DNA of 44,784 nt from Acidobacteriota bacterium (GCA_018268995.1 JAFDVL010000073.1:1-44784), one strand, 5' to 3'. Counted from the first letter of the stretch, positions 16,355-25,377 are shown. The notes: generated by a model from the sequence alone, not told the origin. Made by a program: numbers and translations.

Positions 16355-17788
16355 ATGAAATCCTTACAAAGATTGAGCATCTTTATCACCATGCTGCTGT
16401 CGTCCATTGTGATTCCAGCATCAGTATGGGGAACAGGCAACAAAGACCCAAATATCCCGCAAACCACAATCAATTGGGGGACGAATGCAACTGCTTTGCG
16501 TGGACAGAATGGACAACGCGTGACTTATACGTGTCCGGGTGGCGGTCGCTTCGGCAGTGTTTGGGGAACGGATGTTTACACCGATGATTCTTCAATCTGC
16601 ACTGCGGCTGTGCATGCAGGGCGAATTAATGTGCAAACGGGTGGAACGGTGACCATCGAAATTCGCGCCGGGCAATCGCAGTACACGGGCAGCACCCGGT
16701 ACGGCGTGACCAGTGCAGGCTATGGCGGCTGGCACGGGAGCTACGTGTTTGTCGGAGGCGGGCAGCAACCGCCACCACCGCCAGACACCCTGACGATAAA
16801 TTGGAGCACAAACGCAGTTGCATTGCGTGGGCGCAACGGGCAACGGATGAATTACATCTGTCCAAGCAATGGTCGGGCCAGCGGCGTGTGGGGAACGGAT
16901 GTTTACACCGATGATTCCTCGATTTGCAGTGCGGCGGTTCACGCCGGGCGAATCACCACACAAGCCGGCGGAAAAGTCACCATTGAGATCCGCGCGGGGC
17001 AATCGCAATACACTGGTAGTTTGCGGAACGGGGTGACGACGGCGGGATATGGCAGCTGGCATGGGAGTTATGTTTTTGTGGGCGGTGTTATCCAACCGCC
17101 ACCACCTCCGCCACCACCAGATACCCTGACGATAAATTGGAGCACAAACGCAGTTGCATTGCGTGGGCGCAACGGGCAACGGATGAATTACATCTGTCCA
17201 GGCAATGGTCGGGCCAGCGGCGTGTGGGGGACGGATGTTTACACCGATGATTCTTCAATCTGCACTGCGGCTGTGCATGCAGGGCGAATTAATGTGCAAA
17301 CGGGCGGAAAGGTGACCATCGAAATTCGTGCCGGGCAATCGCAATACACTGGTAGTTTGCGGAACGGGGTGACGACAGCTGGCTATGGCAGCTGGCACGG
17401 CAGCTATGTTTTTGCCGGAAGCGCGCCACCACCGCCACCGCCAAGCGTAGAAACAATCACCTGGGCAGCCACTGTAACTGCGCTGCGTGGCCAAAATGGC
17501 AAGCGCGTAACCTATCGCTGCCCCGCGAATGGAAGCCTGGGGCGTGTCTGGGGCACAGATGTTTACACGGATGATTCTTCGGTTTGCACCGCTGCTGTGC
17601 ATTCCGGGTTGATTTCGCCGCAAGCGGGCGGCGTCGTAACGCTGGAAATTCGTGCAGGCCAATCGCAATACACGGGCAGCACGCGCTATGGCGTAACGAC
17701 AGCTGGATATGGTGGCTGGCACGGCAGTTATGTCTTTGTCAGAAGCGCTATTGCTACAGGTAGTGCGGCAGATCAAACATCCCGGTAA
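16355..17788 (+). CDS. secreted protein with four tandem LCCL domains
   Basis: A 477-residue protein: signal peptide (about 1-26), then four LCCL domains at roughly residues 38-133, 147-242, 258-353 and 366-461, joined by proline-rich linkers (QPPPPPPD, QPPPPPPPPD, APPPPPPS). Each domain carries the LCCL hallmark VYTDDSSxCxAAVHxGxI, plus CP near its start and GQSQYTGSxxxGVTxAGY and WHGSYVF at its end. Each has two cysteines, likely one disulphide. LCCL domains were defined in Limulus factor C, cochlin and Lgl1; some bind LPS or are cell-matrix modules, and the bacterial ones are little studied. A surface or periplasmic binding role, perhaps for glycan or LPS, is inferred. The start is supported by AAAGGAGGAAATATG. 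A terminator follows. Domains 2 and 3 are nearly identical at DNA level. Confidence 0.9.
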   Translation: MKSLQRLSIFITMLLSSIVIPASVWGTGNKDPNIPQTTINWGTNATALRGQNGQRVTYTCPGGGRFGSVWGTDVYTDDSSICTAAVHAGRINVQTGGTVTIEIRAGQSQYTGSTRYGVTSAGYGGWHGSYVFVGGGQQPPPPPDTLTINWSTNAVALRGRNGQRMNYICPSNGRASGVWGTDVYTDDSSICSAAVHAGRITTQAGGKVTIEIRAGQSQYTGSLRNGVTTAGYGSWHGSYVFVGGVIQPPPPPPPPDTLTINWSTNAVALRGRNGQRMNYICPGNGRASGVWGTDVYTDDSSICTAAVHAGRINVQTGGKVTIEIRAGQSQYTGSLRNGVTTAGYGSWHGSYVFAGSAPPPPPPSVETITWAATVTALRGQNGKRVTYRCPANGSLGRVWGTDVYTDDSSVCTAAVHSGLISPQAGGVVTLEIRAGQSQYTGSTRYGVTTAGYGGWHGSYVFVRSAIATGSAADQTSR

Positions 17789-17814
17789 TGAACTGTGACC
17801 GGGCGGAAGCTTGT

Positions 17815-17858
17815 GAGGGAGGGCGTACAGGTCAGACCTGATGCCCTCCCTCTTGTAA
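17815..17858 (+). terminator. probable rho-independent terminator of the LCCL gene
   Basis: Inverted repeat GAGGGAGGGC (17815-17824) and GCCCTCCCTC (17843-17852) with an 18-nt loop that itself contains AGGTCAGACCT, followed by TTGTAATTT. The T-tract is weak. It lies 26 nt after the LCCL stop codon. Confidence 0.6.
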
Positions 17859-17887
17859 TTTGATTGCAGACGGTGGCGTAGGCCGTA

Positions 17888-17996
17888 ACTGTATTGTCAA
17901 AACACATCGGAGGCGCAAACAAGCTGTTTGCGCTACATCTCGAAGGTGTACAACAAACATCTTGTTTGTTGCTCTTTCTCACCTGGCTTGTCAATC
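17888..17996. repeat. composite hairpin repeat, copy 2
   Basis: About 109 nt, alignable over most of its length with copy 1 at 14063. It contains two perfect 21-nt hairpins, 17913-17933 (GCGCAAACA / TGTTTGCGC) and 17951-17971 (CAACAAACA / TGTTTGTTG), and partial terminal inverted repeats (GTATTGTCAAAAC and GGCTTGTCAATCCAC). It lies between the convergent ends of the LCCL gene and the gene at 18007. Confidence 0.72.
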
Positions 17997-18006
17997 CACG
18001 TAACGA

Positions 18007-19029
18007 TTAGCGATTTCGCCGTTGATACAGGCTGCCGCGCAGGGCGCTAACGGCCAGCCAGACAAAGAATCCGAGGCTGGTACTTGCCAGCAAAAGATTG
18101 ATCCATTCTCCCACGATGAGCGATTGAAACCCGTATTGTCTGACCATAAATTCAGGCTGTGAGTCAGGCGCGCCGATCAGGCCGATAGATCGTGTAATCT
18201 TGAATCCTTCAATCAGGATCAAGTTCAGTAAGGCCACCGCGCCAATCAACGTCAGTGAACCAAAGAAGCGATTCCAACCGGGAAGCCAGATCAGCAGCGA
18301 CCCGCAAATCATGATGCCCGTTGCCCAAATCGGACTAATCCTGAAGGGGATCAGAAACAGGAACAACCCGCCGAGCAACGTCAGCACAGTCAGGAAGAGC
18401 AATCGCCGTGGGAACAACCTGCCGGGCTTGAGGTGATGTTGTGTGCGCCACGCAGTGCCCTCCGCTGCAAGTGCGCTGACCATTGCCGCAACTTCGCCAT
18501 AGTTTTCAGGCGTGCAATACAGGCGTAGCACGGTGCGCCAATTATTCAGCAGCGTAATGACCTGTTGCTGCGGATGCTCTTTGACGCGATACACCTCACG
18601 CCAGTTGATTCCCAGTTTGGCTTTGGCTGTGACCAGCAATCCCATCCCGGCATCCCCAATGCGCCCGGTCAAAATCGTGATCACCAACAGGGCATACGTC
18701 AGCCATTGGGCGGGCGGGCTTAACGTTTCATATTCCGCTCGCTCTTCAGTAATCGTGAATCGCGCGCGCAGATGATTCCGGTAAATCGTCGTCATCAGCA
18801 ATAACGCCAGCGACACCAGTCCCAGAAAGACCAAGGCCAGAAATCCGAGGAATTGATACAGGATCGGCCACGCCTGAATGCCCTGAAACCCAAGAAAGAC
18901 AGGCACGAAGATCAATGTGAAAAGCGCAAGGGAAAACAGGACGATTTTCAGCGTATCGTAGAGAAAAAAACGATTGGTCAAAATCGGGATAAACGATTCC
19001 CAGGTAACCCGTTGTTTCAGCGACGGCAT
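18007..19029 (-). CDS. polytopic membrane protein with internal PH-like segment
   Basis: A 340-residue protein with about six hydrophobic segments: two near the N-terminus (residues about 27-50 and 58-82), a cytoplasmic region (about 90-205), then roughly four at the C-terminus. The cytoplasmic region includes LGINWREVYRVKEHPQQQVI and LRLYCTPENYGEVAAMVSAL, which reads like the strand-helix ending of a bacterial PH-like (bPH) domain. I do not recognise a named family. The start is fixed by GAGGAGGTG 11 nt upstream of the ATG on its strand. It is the only minus-strand gene within the envelope island and diverges from the SRPBCC gene. Confidence 0.65.
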   Translation of the reverse strand: MPSLKQRVTWESFIPILTNRFFLYDTLKIVLFSLALFTLIFVPVFLGFQGIQAWPILYQFLGFLALVFLGLVSLALLLMTTIYRNHLRARFTITEERAEYETLSPPAQWLTYALLVITILTGRIGDAGMGLLVTAKAKLGINWREVYRVKEHPQQQVITLLNNWRTVLRLYCTPENYGEVAAMVSALAAEGTAWRTQHHLKPGRLFPRRLLFLTVLTLLGGLFLFLIPFRISPIWATGIMICGSLLIWLPGWNRFFGSLTLIGAVALLNLILIEGFKITRSIGLIGAPDSQPEFMVRQYGFQSLIVGEWINLLLASTSLGFFVWLAVSALRGSLYQRRNR

Positions 19030-19338
19030 AGTAAATCACCTCCTCGCTTTTTTACCGTCTGCAATTCGCAATCCACTCCGGCTTTTCTGGGAACGCGTGA
19101 ATCGGTCGAAGCCTTTGCCCGTGCCACAATCTGGCAGATCGCTGCGAATCTGCTGTCAGTGCTTTTCGAACGCGATTACAAATGTGAGGGAAGTTTGGTC
19201 GCAGTGTGCATTTTCGCTCAGTGCATCGGGGAACTATCCGCACAAATTCTTTCCTCTTTCGCCCATAAAGCCTGAAATTGCATTGGTATGTGGCTTGCCC
19301 TAAATCAGATGGAAGTGAATTCACACAAGGAGGTACAT
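19030..19338. promoter_or_regulatory. divergent intergenic region between 18007 and 19339 genes
   Basis: This 309-nt stretch has no coding signal on either strand. Both ends carry strong ribosome sites (CCTCCTC on the left for the minus-strand gene, AAGGAGGTA on the right). Both promoters must lie here, but I could not identify convincing boxes or a palindromic operator. Confidence 0.35.
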
Positions 19339-19956
19339 ATGAAAAAAGGAACCGTCCTCAAATTAGCAGGTAGCGCGGCAGTCGGTGTTGCTGCGGTCGG
19401 AGCATATCGGACGTTCGTCAAACCCTGGCAACGGCAATGGGGCGCAACCGCCGAAGAAGTTGCGCAGGCCATGCCGGGCGATGAGATTGTCGAAAATCCT
19501 GTTTTGAATGCAACCCGCGCGATCACGATTCAGGCGAAACCTGCCGAAGTCTGGCCCTGGCTGATGCAAATGGGCTATGGGCGCGCAGGCTTTTACAGCT
19601 ATGATTTCGTTGATAACAGCCGCCGCCACAGTGCCGAACGCATTATCCCAGAGCTGCAATTTCTAAAAGTCGGCGATGCCATTCCAACCTCACCAAATCA
19701 GGGATTCATCGTCGAAAAAATCGAACCGGAACGTTTGCTGGTGATGACGATGCGCGGCGAGAAAAACATCCTGAGCGTGACAGCAATGCTGAATGCGCTT
19801 GAGGATGGAAACACACGTCTGATTCTGCGCCTGCGCCTGAGTTATCGCTGGGGCGTTCGCCGTTCACTTTACTTTCAGATCTTTGAACCCGGCGATTTTG
19901 TGATGATGCGCAAGATGATGCTTGGCATTAAACGTCGCGCTGAAGCATTTCACTAA
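19339..19956 (+). CDS. SRPBCC-fold protein with N-terminal membrane segment
   Basis: A 205-residue protein. A short hydrophobic N-terminal segment (LKLAGSAAVGVAAVGAYRTF) is followed by a START/SRPBCC-like domain: TRAITIQAKPAEVWPWLMQM is the typical first strand and helix, then VGDAIPTSPNQGFIVEKIEPER and the final long helix FVMMRKMMLGIKRRAEAF. The fold makes a deep hydrophobic cavity that binds lipids or other small hydrophobic ligands. The segment GYGRAGFYSYDFVDN is shared with many uncharacterised SRPBCC proteins. The ATG at 19339 has AAGGAGGTACAT upstream and is preferred over 19288. It precedes the papain-like gene by 76 nt and may be co-transcribed with it. Confidence 0.78.
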   Translation: MKKGTVLKLAGSAAVGVAAVGAYRTFVKPWQRQWGATAEEVAQAMPGDEIVENPVLNATRAITIQAKPAEVWPWLMQMGYGRAGFYSYDFVDNSRRHSAERIIPELQFLKVGDAIPTSPNQGFIVEKIEPERLLVMTMRGEKNILSVTAMLNALEDGNTRLILRLRLSYRWGVRRSLYFQIFEPGDFVMMRKMMLGIKRRAEAFH

Positions 19957-20032
19957 TAAACGGGCAAGCGGCACTTGCCAAAACCGAAAATGCACGTCTG
20001 TGTTTGAAGAAAGACGATGGAGAGGAGGCAAT

Positions 20033-21586
20033 ATGTTGAAGAAAATGGCGTTGTTAGTACTTGTAATTGGGTGGTTTTCTGGTCGTGCCTATGCAGATGT
20101 TTCTCTGCTTTTGCACGAAGCAATCGGCGGCTCTGGCGAGTTTACGGCTGGTGGACACAGCGCCATCTATTTTTCCAACATTTGCTTGGAAGGCCCTACG
20201 GAATTGCGCATGTGCCGTCCTGGCGAGCAGGGAATCGTGATGGCGGCGTATCCCGGCTTTGGTGCTGACAAGCCTTACGAATGGCTGGCGATTCCGTGGT
20301 TTCCTTATCTGTATGGGGTGGCACAGACAGGCGAAGTTCCACTCTACGTCAATGGTGAAATTCGTACTTTGCTGCGTAGCAATGGTCGTCGCCAGTATTT
20401 CAATGACATCGTGCCAGCCGACCCTAACGGAGCCTTACCGATTGGACGCTGGCAGGAAATGATCGGGACGTTGCTTAATCGCGATGTTTATGTTTTCACG
20501 CTGAAGACAGACTGGAAGGAAGACGCCGCGTTGGTGGAGGAGTACAACAGCCGTGCGAATAAACGCCCTTTCAATGTGTTGTACCACAACTGCGCCGACT
20601 TTGTGCGCGAAGTTCTCAACGCCTATTTCCCGCAGGCCACGCACCGCGATGTGCTAAATGATTTTACGATCACTACGCCCAAGGCATTGGCCCACTCGCT
20701 TACACATTACGCAACTAAACGACCAGAACGGCTTTTTTACATCACGAAATATTCGCAATACCCCGGCCCGATTCGTCGCAGCCTGGACAATCGCAATTTC
20801 AGCGAGAAGGCGCTGACATCGAAAAAGTATCTGGTTCCGCAAATCGTTTTTAAGCCAATTTTGATTCCGATCTTTGCTACGGCTTACTTTGCGACGGGCC
20901 ATTTCAATCCGCAGCGGGCTTATGAGCGATACGCGTCGCTGACCATCGCTCAACTGGAATTGGAAGCCATCCAATTGCGACAACAATCGGTGGCCTCTCA
21001 GCCATACAGCAATAGTTTGGCCCCTTACGGCACTGATTCGCGTGCTGCGCGGTTAATGGAAATCGAACGCGAGAAGGCGGCAGAGCGGTTGCGTCTGTTC
21101 GGGACGAAACCGGATTGGGCGCATTACAAAACCGCCTTTGAGCCATTGCTGCGGCAGGCCATTGCGCAGGGGTACTTCGTAGATGAGCGAGAAGTCCAGA
21201 CGTTTTTCAAGGATTTGGAATTGCAGAGCGAACCCTTCCTTGATGAAAACGGCTTATTGATGTTGCGCGTCCGGGATTATGGCGTAGCGCGGCGACTGGG
21301 CCTGACGCGCGCGAACATCCTGAGCCCAGATTCTGATCCGCAACTGGCCTATAAGCTGATGCTGGTGCGGGTGCGGAACGAGTTGTACGGTGCCACAAAG
21401 AACCGCGAGACGTTTGAGGCTTTTGAGGCTGACTGGAAATTGATGCAGGAACTCGCCACGCGTTGTGCCGCCTTGCCTGCGCCAAACACCACGCGCACCA
21501 GCGCTCAGGCACGCTTTCTGGAACATCCTGAAAAGTTCACCTTCAAACAGAAAATGAAAAAATGGCTGGTGCGGATTACGCATTGA
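20033..21586 (+). CDS. secreted permuted papain-like (DUF4105/YiiX-type) protein
   Basis: A 517-residue protein with a signal peptide (MLKKMALLVLVIGWFSGRAYA). The N-terminal 200 residues look like a circularly permuted NlpC/P60 or LRAT-type cysteine hydrolase: a histidine in FTAGGHSAIYFSNI (His42) and, later in the chain, the cysteine of NVLYHNCADFVREVL (Cys187), the His-before-Cys order of permuted members. Such enzymes are peptidases, amidases or acyltransferases acting on cell wall or lipids. The C-terminal 300 residues are helical, with a possible hydrophobic stretch (PILIPIFATAYFA, about 265-277), and are not recognised. GAGGAGGCAAT precedes the start. Next gene begins 62 nt downstream. 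The catalytic assignment is inference from two motifs. Confidence 0.7.
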   Translation: MLKKMALLVLVIGWFSGRAYADVSLLLHEAIGGSGEFTAGGHSAIYFSNICLEGPTELRMCRPGEQGIVMAAYPGFGADKPYEWLAIPWFPYLYGVAQTGEVPLYVNGEIRTLLRSNGRRQYFNDIVPADPNGALPIGRWQEMIGTLLNRDVYVFTLKTDWKEDAALVEEYNSRANKRPFNVLYHNCADFVREVLNAYFPQATHRDVLNDFTITTPKALAHSLTHYATKRPERLFYITKYSQYPGPIRRSLDNRNFSEKALTSKKYLVPQIVFKPILIPIFATAYFATGHFNPQRAYERYASLTIAQLELEAIQLRQQSVASQPYSNSLAPYGTDSRAARLMEIEREKAAERLRLFGTKPDWAHYKTAFEPLLRQAIAQGYFVDEREVQTFFKDLELQSEPFLDENGLLMLRVRDYGVARRLGLTRANILSPDSDPQLAYKLMLVRVRNELYGATKNRETFEAFEADWKLMQELATRCAALPAPNTTRTSAQARFLEHPEKFTFKQKMKKWLVRITH

Positions 21587-21648
21587 TGCAAGAAGCATTT
21601 GTTCTGTGCCAACCAACATCGTTCACAACAACCAACGAAGGAGGGAAT

Positions 21649-22605
<957 letters not shown>

Positions 22606-22688
22606 ACCGTTTGCACTTGCTCCGCTCTTTTGGCTGGCACCATCAGCTAACAATCGCGGGCGAGTTTTCATCGAATAGGAAGCCGATT

Positions 22689-23072
22689 ATGTCTGAACAA
22701 AACTATCCAAGAAATCACCAGCATTTAAATTGGCTGATGCGTCGGCTGACAAAAGATTTGCCGGTGCCGATGGCGGGTTTGGCTGAATTGTATCAACAGA
22801 CATTTGCAGACGGCGCACTCAGCGCCAGGACAAAGGAGTTGATTGCGATGGGCATTGCGATTTGCAGCCATAGCAATGATTGCATGGCTGCACACGTTCA
22901 CGATGCTTTTCGGGCCGGAGCAACGCGTCAGGAAATTATGGATGCTATCGGCGTCGCCGTTTTGATGGGAGGCGAGTCGGCAAGGCTTCGTGGCTGTGAA
23001 GCCTTTGGTGCATTGGAGCAGTTTGAGATTGAGTTAGCCGAAGAACGCGCCGCACAACAGCTGGAGGAGTGA
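22689..23072 (+). CDS. AhpD/carboxymuconolactone decarboxylase-family protein lacking the CxxC pair
   Basis: A 127-residue protein of the CMD/AhpD superfamily: ALSARTKELIAMGIAI, then DCMAAHVHDAFRAGATRQEI and MDAIGVAVLMGG are its standard helices and loop. In redox-active members the active site reads CxxC-x3-H. Here the second Cys and the His are present (Cys65, His69), but the first position of the CxxC is Ser62, and a different Cys lies three residues further upstream (Cys59). Peroxidase-type disulphide chemistry is therefore doubtful, or the pair has shifted to a C-x5-C spacing. ATG at 22689 matches the family N-terminus; an upstream frame to 22611 is not supported. It lies 7 nt before the next gene. 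Confidence 0.85.
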   Translation: MSEQNYPRNHQHLNWLMRRLTKDLPVPMAGLAELYQQTFADGALSARTKELIAMGIAICSHSNDCMAAHVHDAFRAGATRQEIMDAIGVAVLMGGESARLRGCEAFGALEQFEIELAEERAAQQLEE

Positions 23073-23079
23073 CCTCACC

Positions 23080-23490
23080 ATGTACACGCTGAGAAAAATT
23101 TTAATTGTTACCCTGAGCTTTTTGCTGATCCATACGGGCGGCACAGGAGTTTGTCTGGCTGATAAAAAAGGCAGCAAGCAGGTGGTTGCCACGAAAGATG
23201 AATTCGCCGCAATCCGACAACAAGTCGAAAAACTGTCGGCGAAAAACAAGGTGCGGATTCAGTTGAAATCCGAAGAGAAAGTTACCGGAAGAATCCTGCA
23301 ACGCAATCAGGATCGCCTTTCGTTGCAAACAGAGAAGGCCGAGAACGACGAGCCGCGCGAGATTTTGTACAGCGAGATAAAAACGATTCAGCCAGAAGAA
23401 AAATTAGGTCCGGGTATCAAAGTGCTGGGCGTGGTGGTGGCTGTTACGATCATCGCTCTGTTTGCGGTCGTAACGCACCATCGCCAATAA
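23080..23490 (+). CDS. small exported/membrane protein of unknown function
   Basis: A 136-residue protein with an N-terminal signal or anchor (ILIVTLSFLLIHTGGTGVCL), a charged middle (DEFAAIRQQVEKLSAKNKVR, then strand-like KVTGRILQRNQDRLSLQTE) and a C-terminal hydrophobic segment (KVLGVVVAVTIIALFAVVTH). The middle alternates as in a small beta-barrel of the SH3/Sm kind (K-V-R-I-Q-L ... G-R-I), a pattern seen in many uncharacterised acidobacterial proteins; that is only a resemblance. Translation is probably coupled to the AhpD-like gene 7 nt upstream, with GGAGGAGTG as ribosome site overlapping that gene's end. A 65-nt hairpin follows. Confidence 0.65.
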   Translation: MYTLRKILIVTLSFLLIHTGGTGVCLADKKGSKQVVATKDEFAAIRQQVEKLSAKNKVRIQLKSEEKVTGRILQRNQDRLSLQTEKAENDEPREILYSEIKTIQPEEKLGPGIKVLGVVVAVTIIALFAVVTHHRQ

Positions 23491-23514
23491 TGACGCGGCA
23501 TTAGTCATACCTGT

Positions 23515-23579
23515 CAGTACCGCGACCCGTAAGGAGCGCTTGTCCGTTGAGGCTACGCTCCCTACGGGTCGCGGTACTG
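23515..23579. repeat. dispersed 65-nt hairpin repeat
   Basis: Arms of 24 nt (23515-23538 and 23556-23579) pair with one mismatch around a 17-nt loop. The arm starts CAGTACCGCGACCCGTAAGG. The start CAGTACC is shared with the hairpin at 5687 and CCGCGAC with the one at 28992. It lies 24 nt downstream of the gene ending at 23490 and 142 nt upstream of the stress island. Confidence 0.8.
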
Positions 23580-23721
23580 ATTTTGTGCGAAATCTTCCTC
23601 ATTAAATCGTGCGAAATCCCGCATTCATTGCAGATCCTTTTGCCTTCGACTGTGTTTTCGGCTCGGCATACGGCTTGCTCAGATAAGGTTGTAAACAGAT
23701 CGAATTGAAAAGGAGGGCATT

Positions 23722-24243
23722 ATGCAAGGCCAAAAAAAATATACCAATCAGACCTTTACAAAACGCGTAGACCACGAAGCAGGTCGGCATCACACAGCGC
23801 GTGCGATGACTGAGCCTGCGGTTTGCAAAGTTTGTGGCGATGTCTATGCAGATCGGCGCTGGACGGTGCCTGAGCCTGAAGCACAAAGTGAAAAGCATCC
23901 GCATTTCCGTCCTGCAACGCAGGTTGTCTGCCCCGCCTGCCAACGGCAAGAAGAAGGCGTCCCCAGTGGCTATGTCTATCTTGAAGGCGCATTTTTTGCC
24001 GCGCATCGTGATGAGATCAAACGCCTGATTCAGAACGAAATCGAAAGAACTGCCGTGAAAAACCCGCTGGCGAGGATGATGGAGTGGGAGGACGAAGGAA
24101 CAGAAAAGGCCACGATTACCACCACCACCGAACATCTGGCACAGCGGCTGGGACACGCTTTAGAGAAAGCCTTTGATGGTGAGGTGCGTTATGACTTTTC
24201 GCACGAGAACAAATTAGCGCGGGTTTATTGGAGGAGGGGTTGA
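23722..24243 (+). CDS. BCAM0308-family zinc-ribbon protein
   Basis: A 173-residue cytoplasmic protein with two CxxC pairs that would form a zinc ribbon: CKVCGDVY near residue 36 and CPACQRQEEGVPSGYV near 73. The C-terminal half (FFAAHRDEIKRLIQNEIERT, then ITTTTEHLAQRLGHALEKAF) fits the NMD3-like/BCAM0308 family. In Burkholderia cenocepacia BCAM0308 belongs to the low-oxygen-activated lxa locus, which suits its position here at the head of a stress operon. The biochemical role is unknown; a ribosome- or RNA-related function is suggested by the resemblance to eukaryotic Nmd3. AAGGAGGGCATT precedes ATG. The ribosome site of the next gene overlaps its 3' end. Confidence 0.82.
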   Translation: MQGQKKYTNQTFTKRVDHEAGRHHTARAMTEPAVCKVCGDVYADRRWTVPEPEAQSEKHPHFRPATQVVCPACQRQEEGVPSGYVYLEGAFFAAHRDEIKRLIQNEIERTAVKNPLARMMEWEDEGTEKATITTTTEHLAQRLGHALEKAFDGEVRYDFSHENKLARVYWRRG

Positions 24244-24248
24244 CGGAT

Positions 24249-24701
24249 ATGAAAGTTCTATTGGCGATAGATGGTTCATCCGGCAGTGATGTGGCGGTGA
24301 ATGAAGTGGCAACGCGCCCCTGGCCTGCGGACACGGAAATTGAAGTGTTTAGCGTCGCAAAGCTACAAGTCCCAAATACACCTGATCCGTTAATGCTGGC
24401 AGCAACAACTTATCAGGAATTGCTTGAATCCGAGCGTCAGCACGCACAGGGCTTTGTCGTCCGCGCCGTTGAAAATTTGCGTCAGGGCGCAGGCACAAAA
24501 GACCTGGACATCACCGCGAAAGTTACCAAAGGCTATCCCCAGGATGTGATTCTGAACGAAGCCAATGAATGGGGAGCTGATTTGATTGTGATGGGGTCGC
24601 ATGGGCACAGCCTGCTGGGTCGGTTCTTGCTCGGATCGGTGACGCACGCCGTTGTTGGGCACGCGTCCTGTTCTGTCGAAATCGTTCGGCATCGGCCATA
24701 A
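24249..24701 (+). CDS. universal stress protein, single domain
   Basis: A 150-residue UspA-family protein: N-terminal MKVLLAIDGSSGSDVAV and the C-terminal ATP-binding motif GSHGHSLLGRFLLGS, which matches the G-2x-G-9x-G(S/T) rule, followed by VTHAVVGHASCSVEIVRH. The intact motif predicts ATP binding. Such proteins are induced by starvation, anoxia or redox stress. The start at 24249 has GGAGGAGGGG 12 nt upstream, lying inside the 3' end of the preceding gene 5 nt away, which points to translational coupling. Second gene of a five-gene + strand operon that also contains a tandem universal stress protein. Confidence 0.93.
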   Translation: MKVLLAIDGSSGSDVAVNEVATRPWPADTEIEVFSVAKLQVPNTPDPLMLAATTYQELLESERQHAQGFVVRAVENLRQGAGTKDLDITAKVTKGYPQDVILNEANEWGADLIVMGSHGHSLLGRFLLGSVTHAVVGHASCSVEIVRHRP

Positions 24702-24717
24702 AACGAATGGTGTGGCG

Positions 24718-25377
24718 ATGGAAACTGTCCACCGACATGAAGTAACGCTTCCGGTGGGAGACATTACGCTGACAGGGATCATAGAAATCCCTGTCGGGGC
24801 AAGTGGGATGGTGCTTTTTGCTCACGGCAGTGGCAGCAGCCGTCTCAGTCCCCGTAATCAATTTGTCGCACAGGTTATCCGCGCACACGGCTTAGGAACA
24901 TTACTTTTTGATTTGCTGACGCGCGAAGAAGAAGCCATTGACCTTCGCACACGGCATTTACGTTTTGATATTCGGTTACTGGCACAGCGATTGGTGCAGG
25001 TGACGAACTGGATCAAAAGCAGGCCAGAGACACAGAACCTGCCAATTGGATATTTCGGTGCCAGCACGGGTGGGGCTGCTGCCTTGGTGGCCGCCGCAGA
25101 GTTAGGAGCAACGGTGCAGGCCGTGGTGTCGCGCGGAGGCCGCCCGGATATGGCCGGAGAAGCATTGGTGTTTGTGCAGGCTCCCACCCTTTTGATTGTT
25201 GGCGAACACGACCCCGTTGTATTGCAACTGAACGAAGAAGCATTTGAAAAATTGTCCTGTCAGAAGCAATTGACTGTTGTTCCGGGCGCAACTCATTTGT
25301 TTGAAGAGGCGGGGGCGCTGGAAGCTGTTGCCCACCTTGCCGCCCGATGGTTTCAGCATTATTTACAGCCGCACTGA
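24718..25377 (+). CDS. alpha/beta-hydrolase, dienelactone hydrolase-like
   Basis: A 219-residue alpha/beta-hydrolase. The N-terminal strand is followed by MVLFAHGSGSSRLSPRNQ (oxyanion region), the nucleophile elbow is GYFGASTGGAAALVAA (Ser in GAST), the acid is in LLIVGEHDPVV and the histidine in VVPGATHLFEE. This set matches the dienelactone hydrolase/phosphoribosyl-transferase-associated hydrolases that often sit beside universal stress and phosphoribosyltransferase genes. No phosphoribosyltransferase domain is fused here. The substrate is unknown. ATG at 24718 is used since the upstream frame overlaps the Usp gene; no strong ribosome site is seen, so coupling to Usp (16 nt upstream) is likely. 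Confidence 0.85.
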   Translation: METVHRHEVTLPVGDITLTGIIEIPVGASGMVLFAHGSGSSRLSPRNQFVAQVIRAHGLGTLLFDLLTREEEAIDLRTRHLRFDIRLLAQRLVQVTNWIKSRPETQNLPIGYFGASTGGAAALVAAAELGATVQAVVSRGGRPDMAGEALVFVQAPTLLIVGEHDPVVLQLNEEAFEKLSCQKQLTVVPGATHLFEEAGALEAVAHLAARWFQHYLQPH

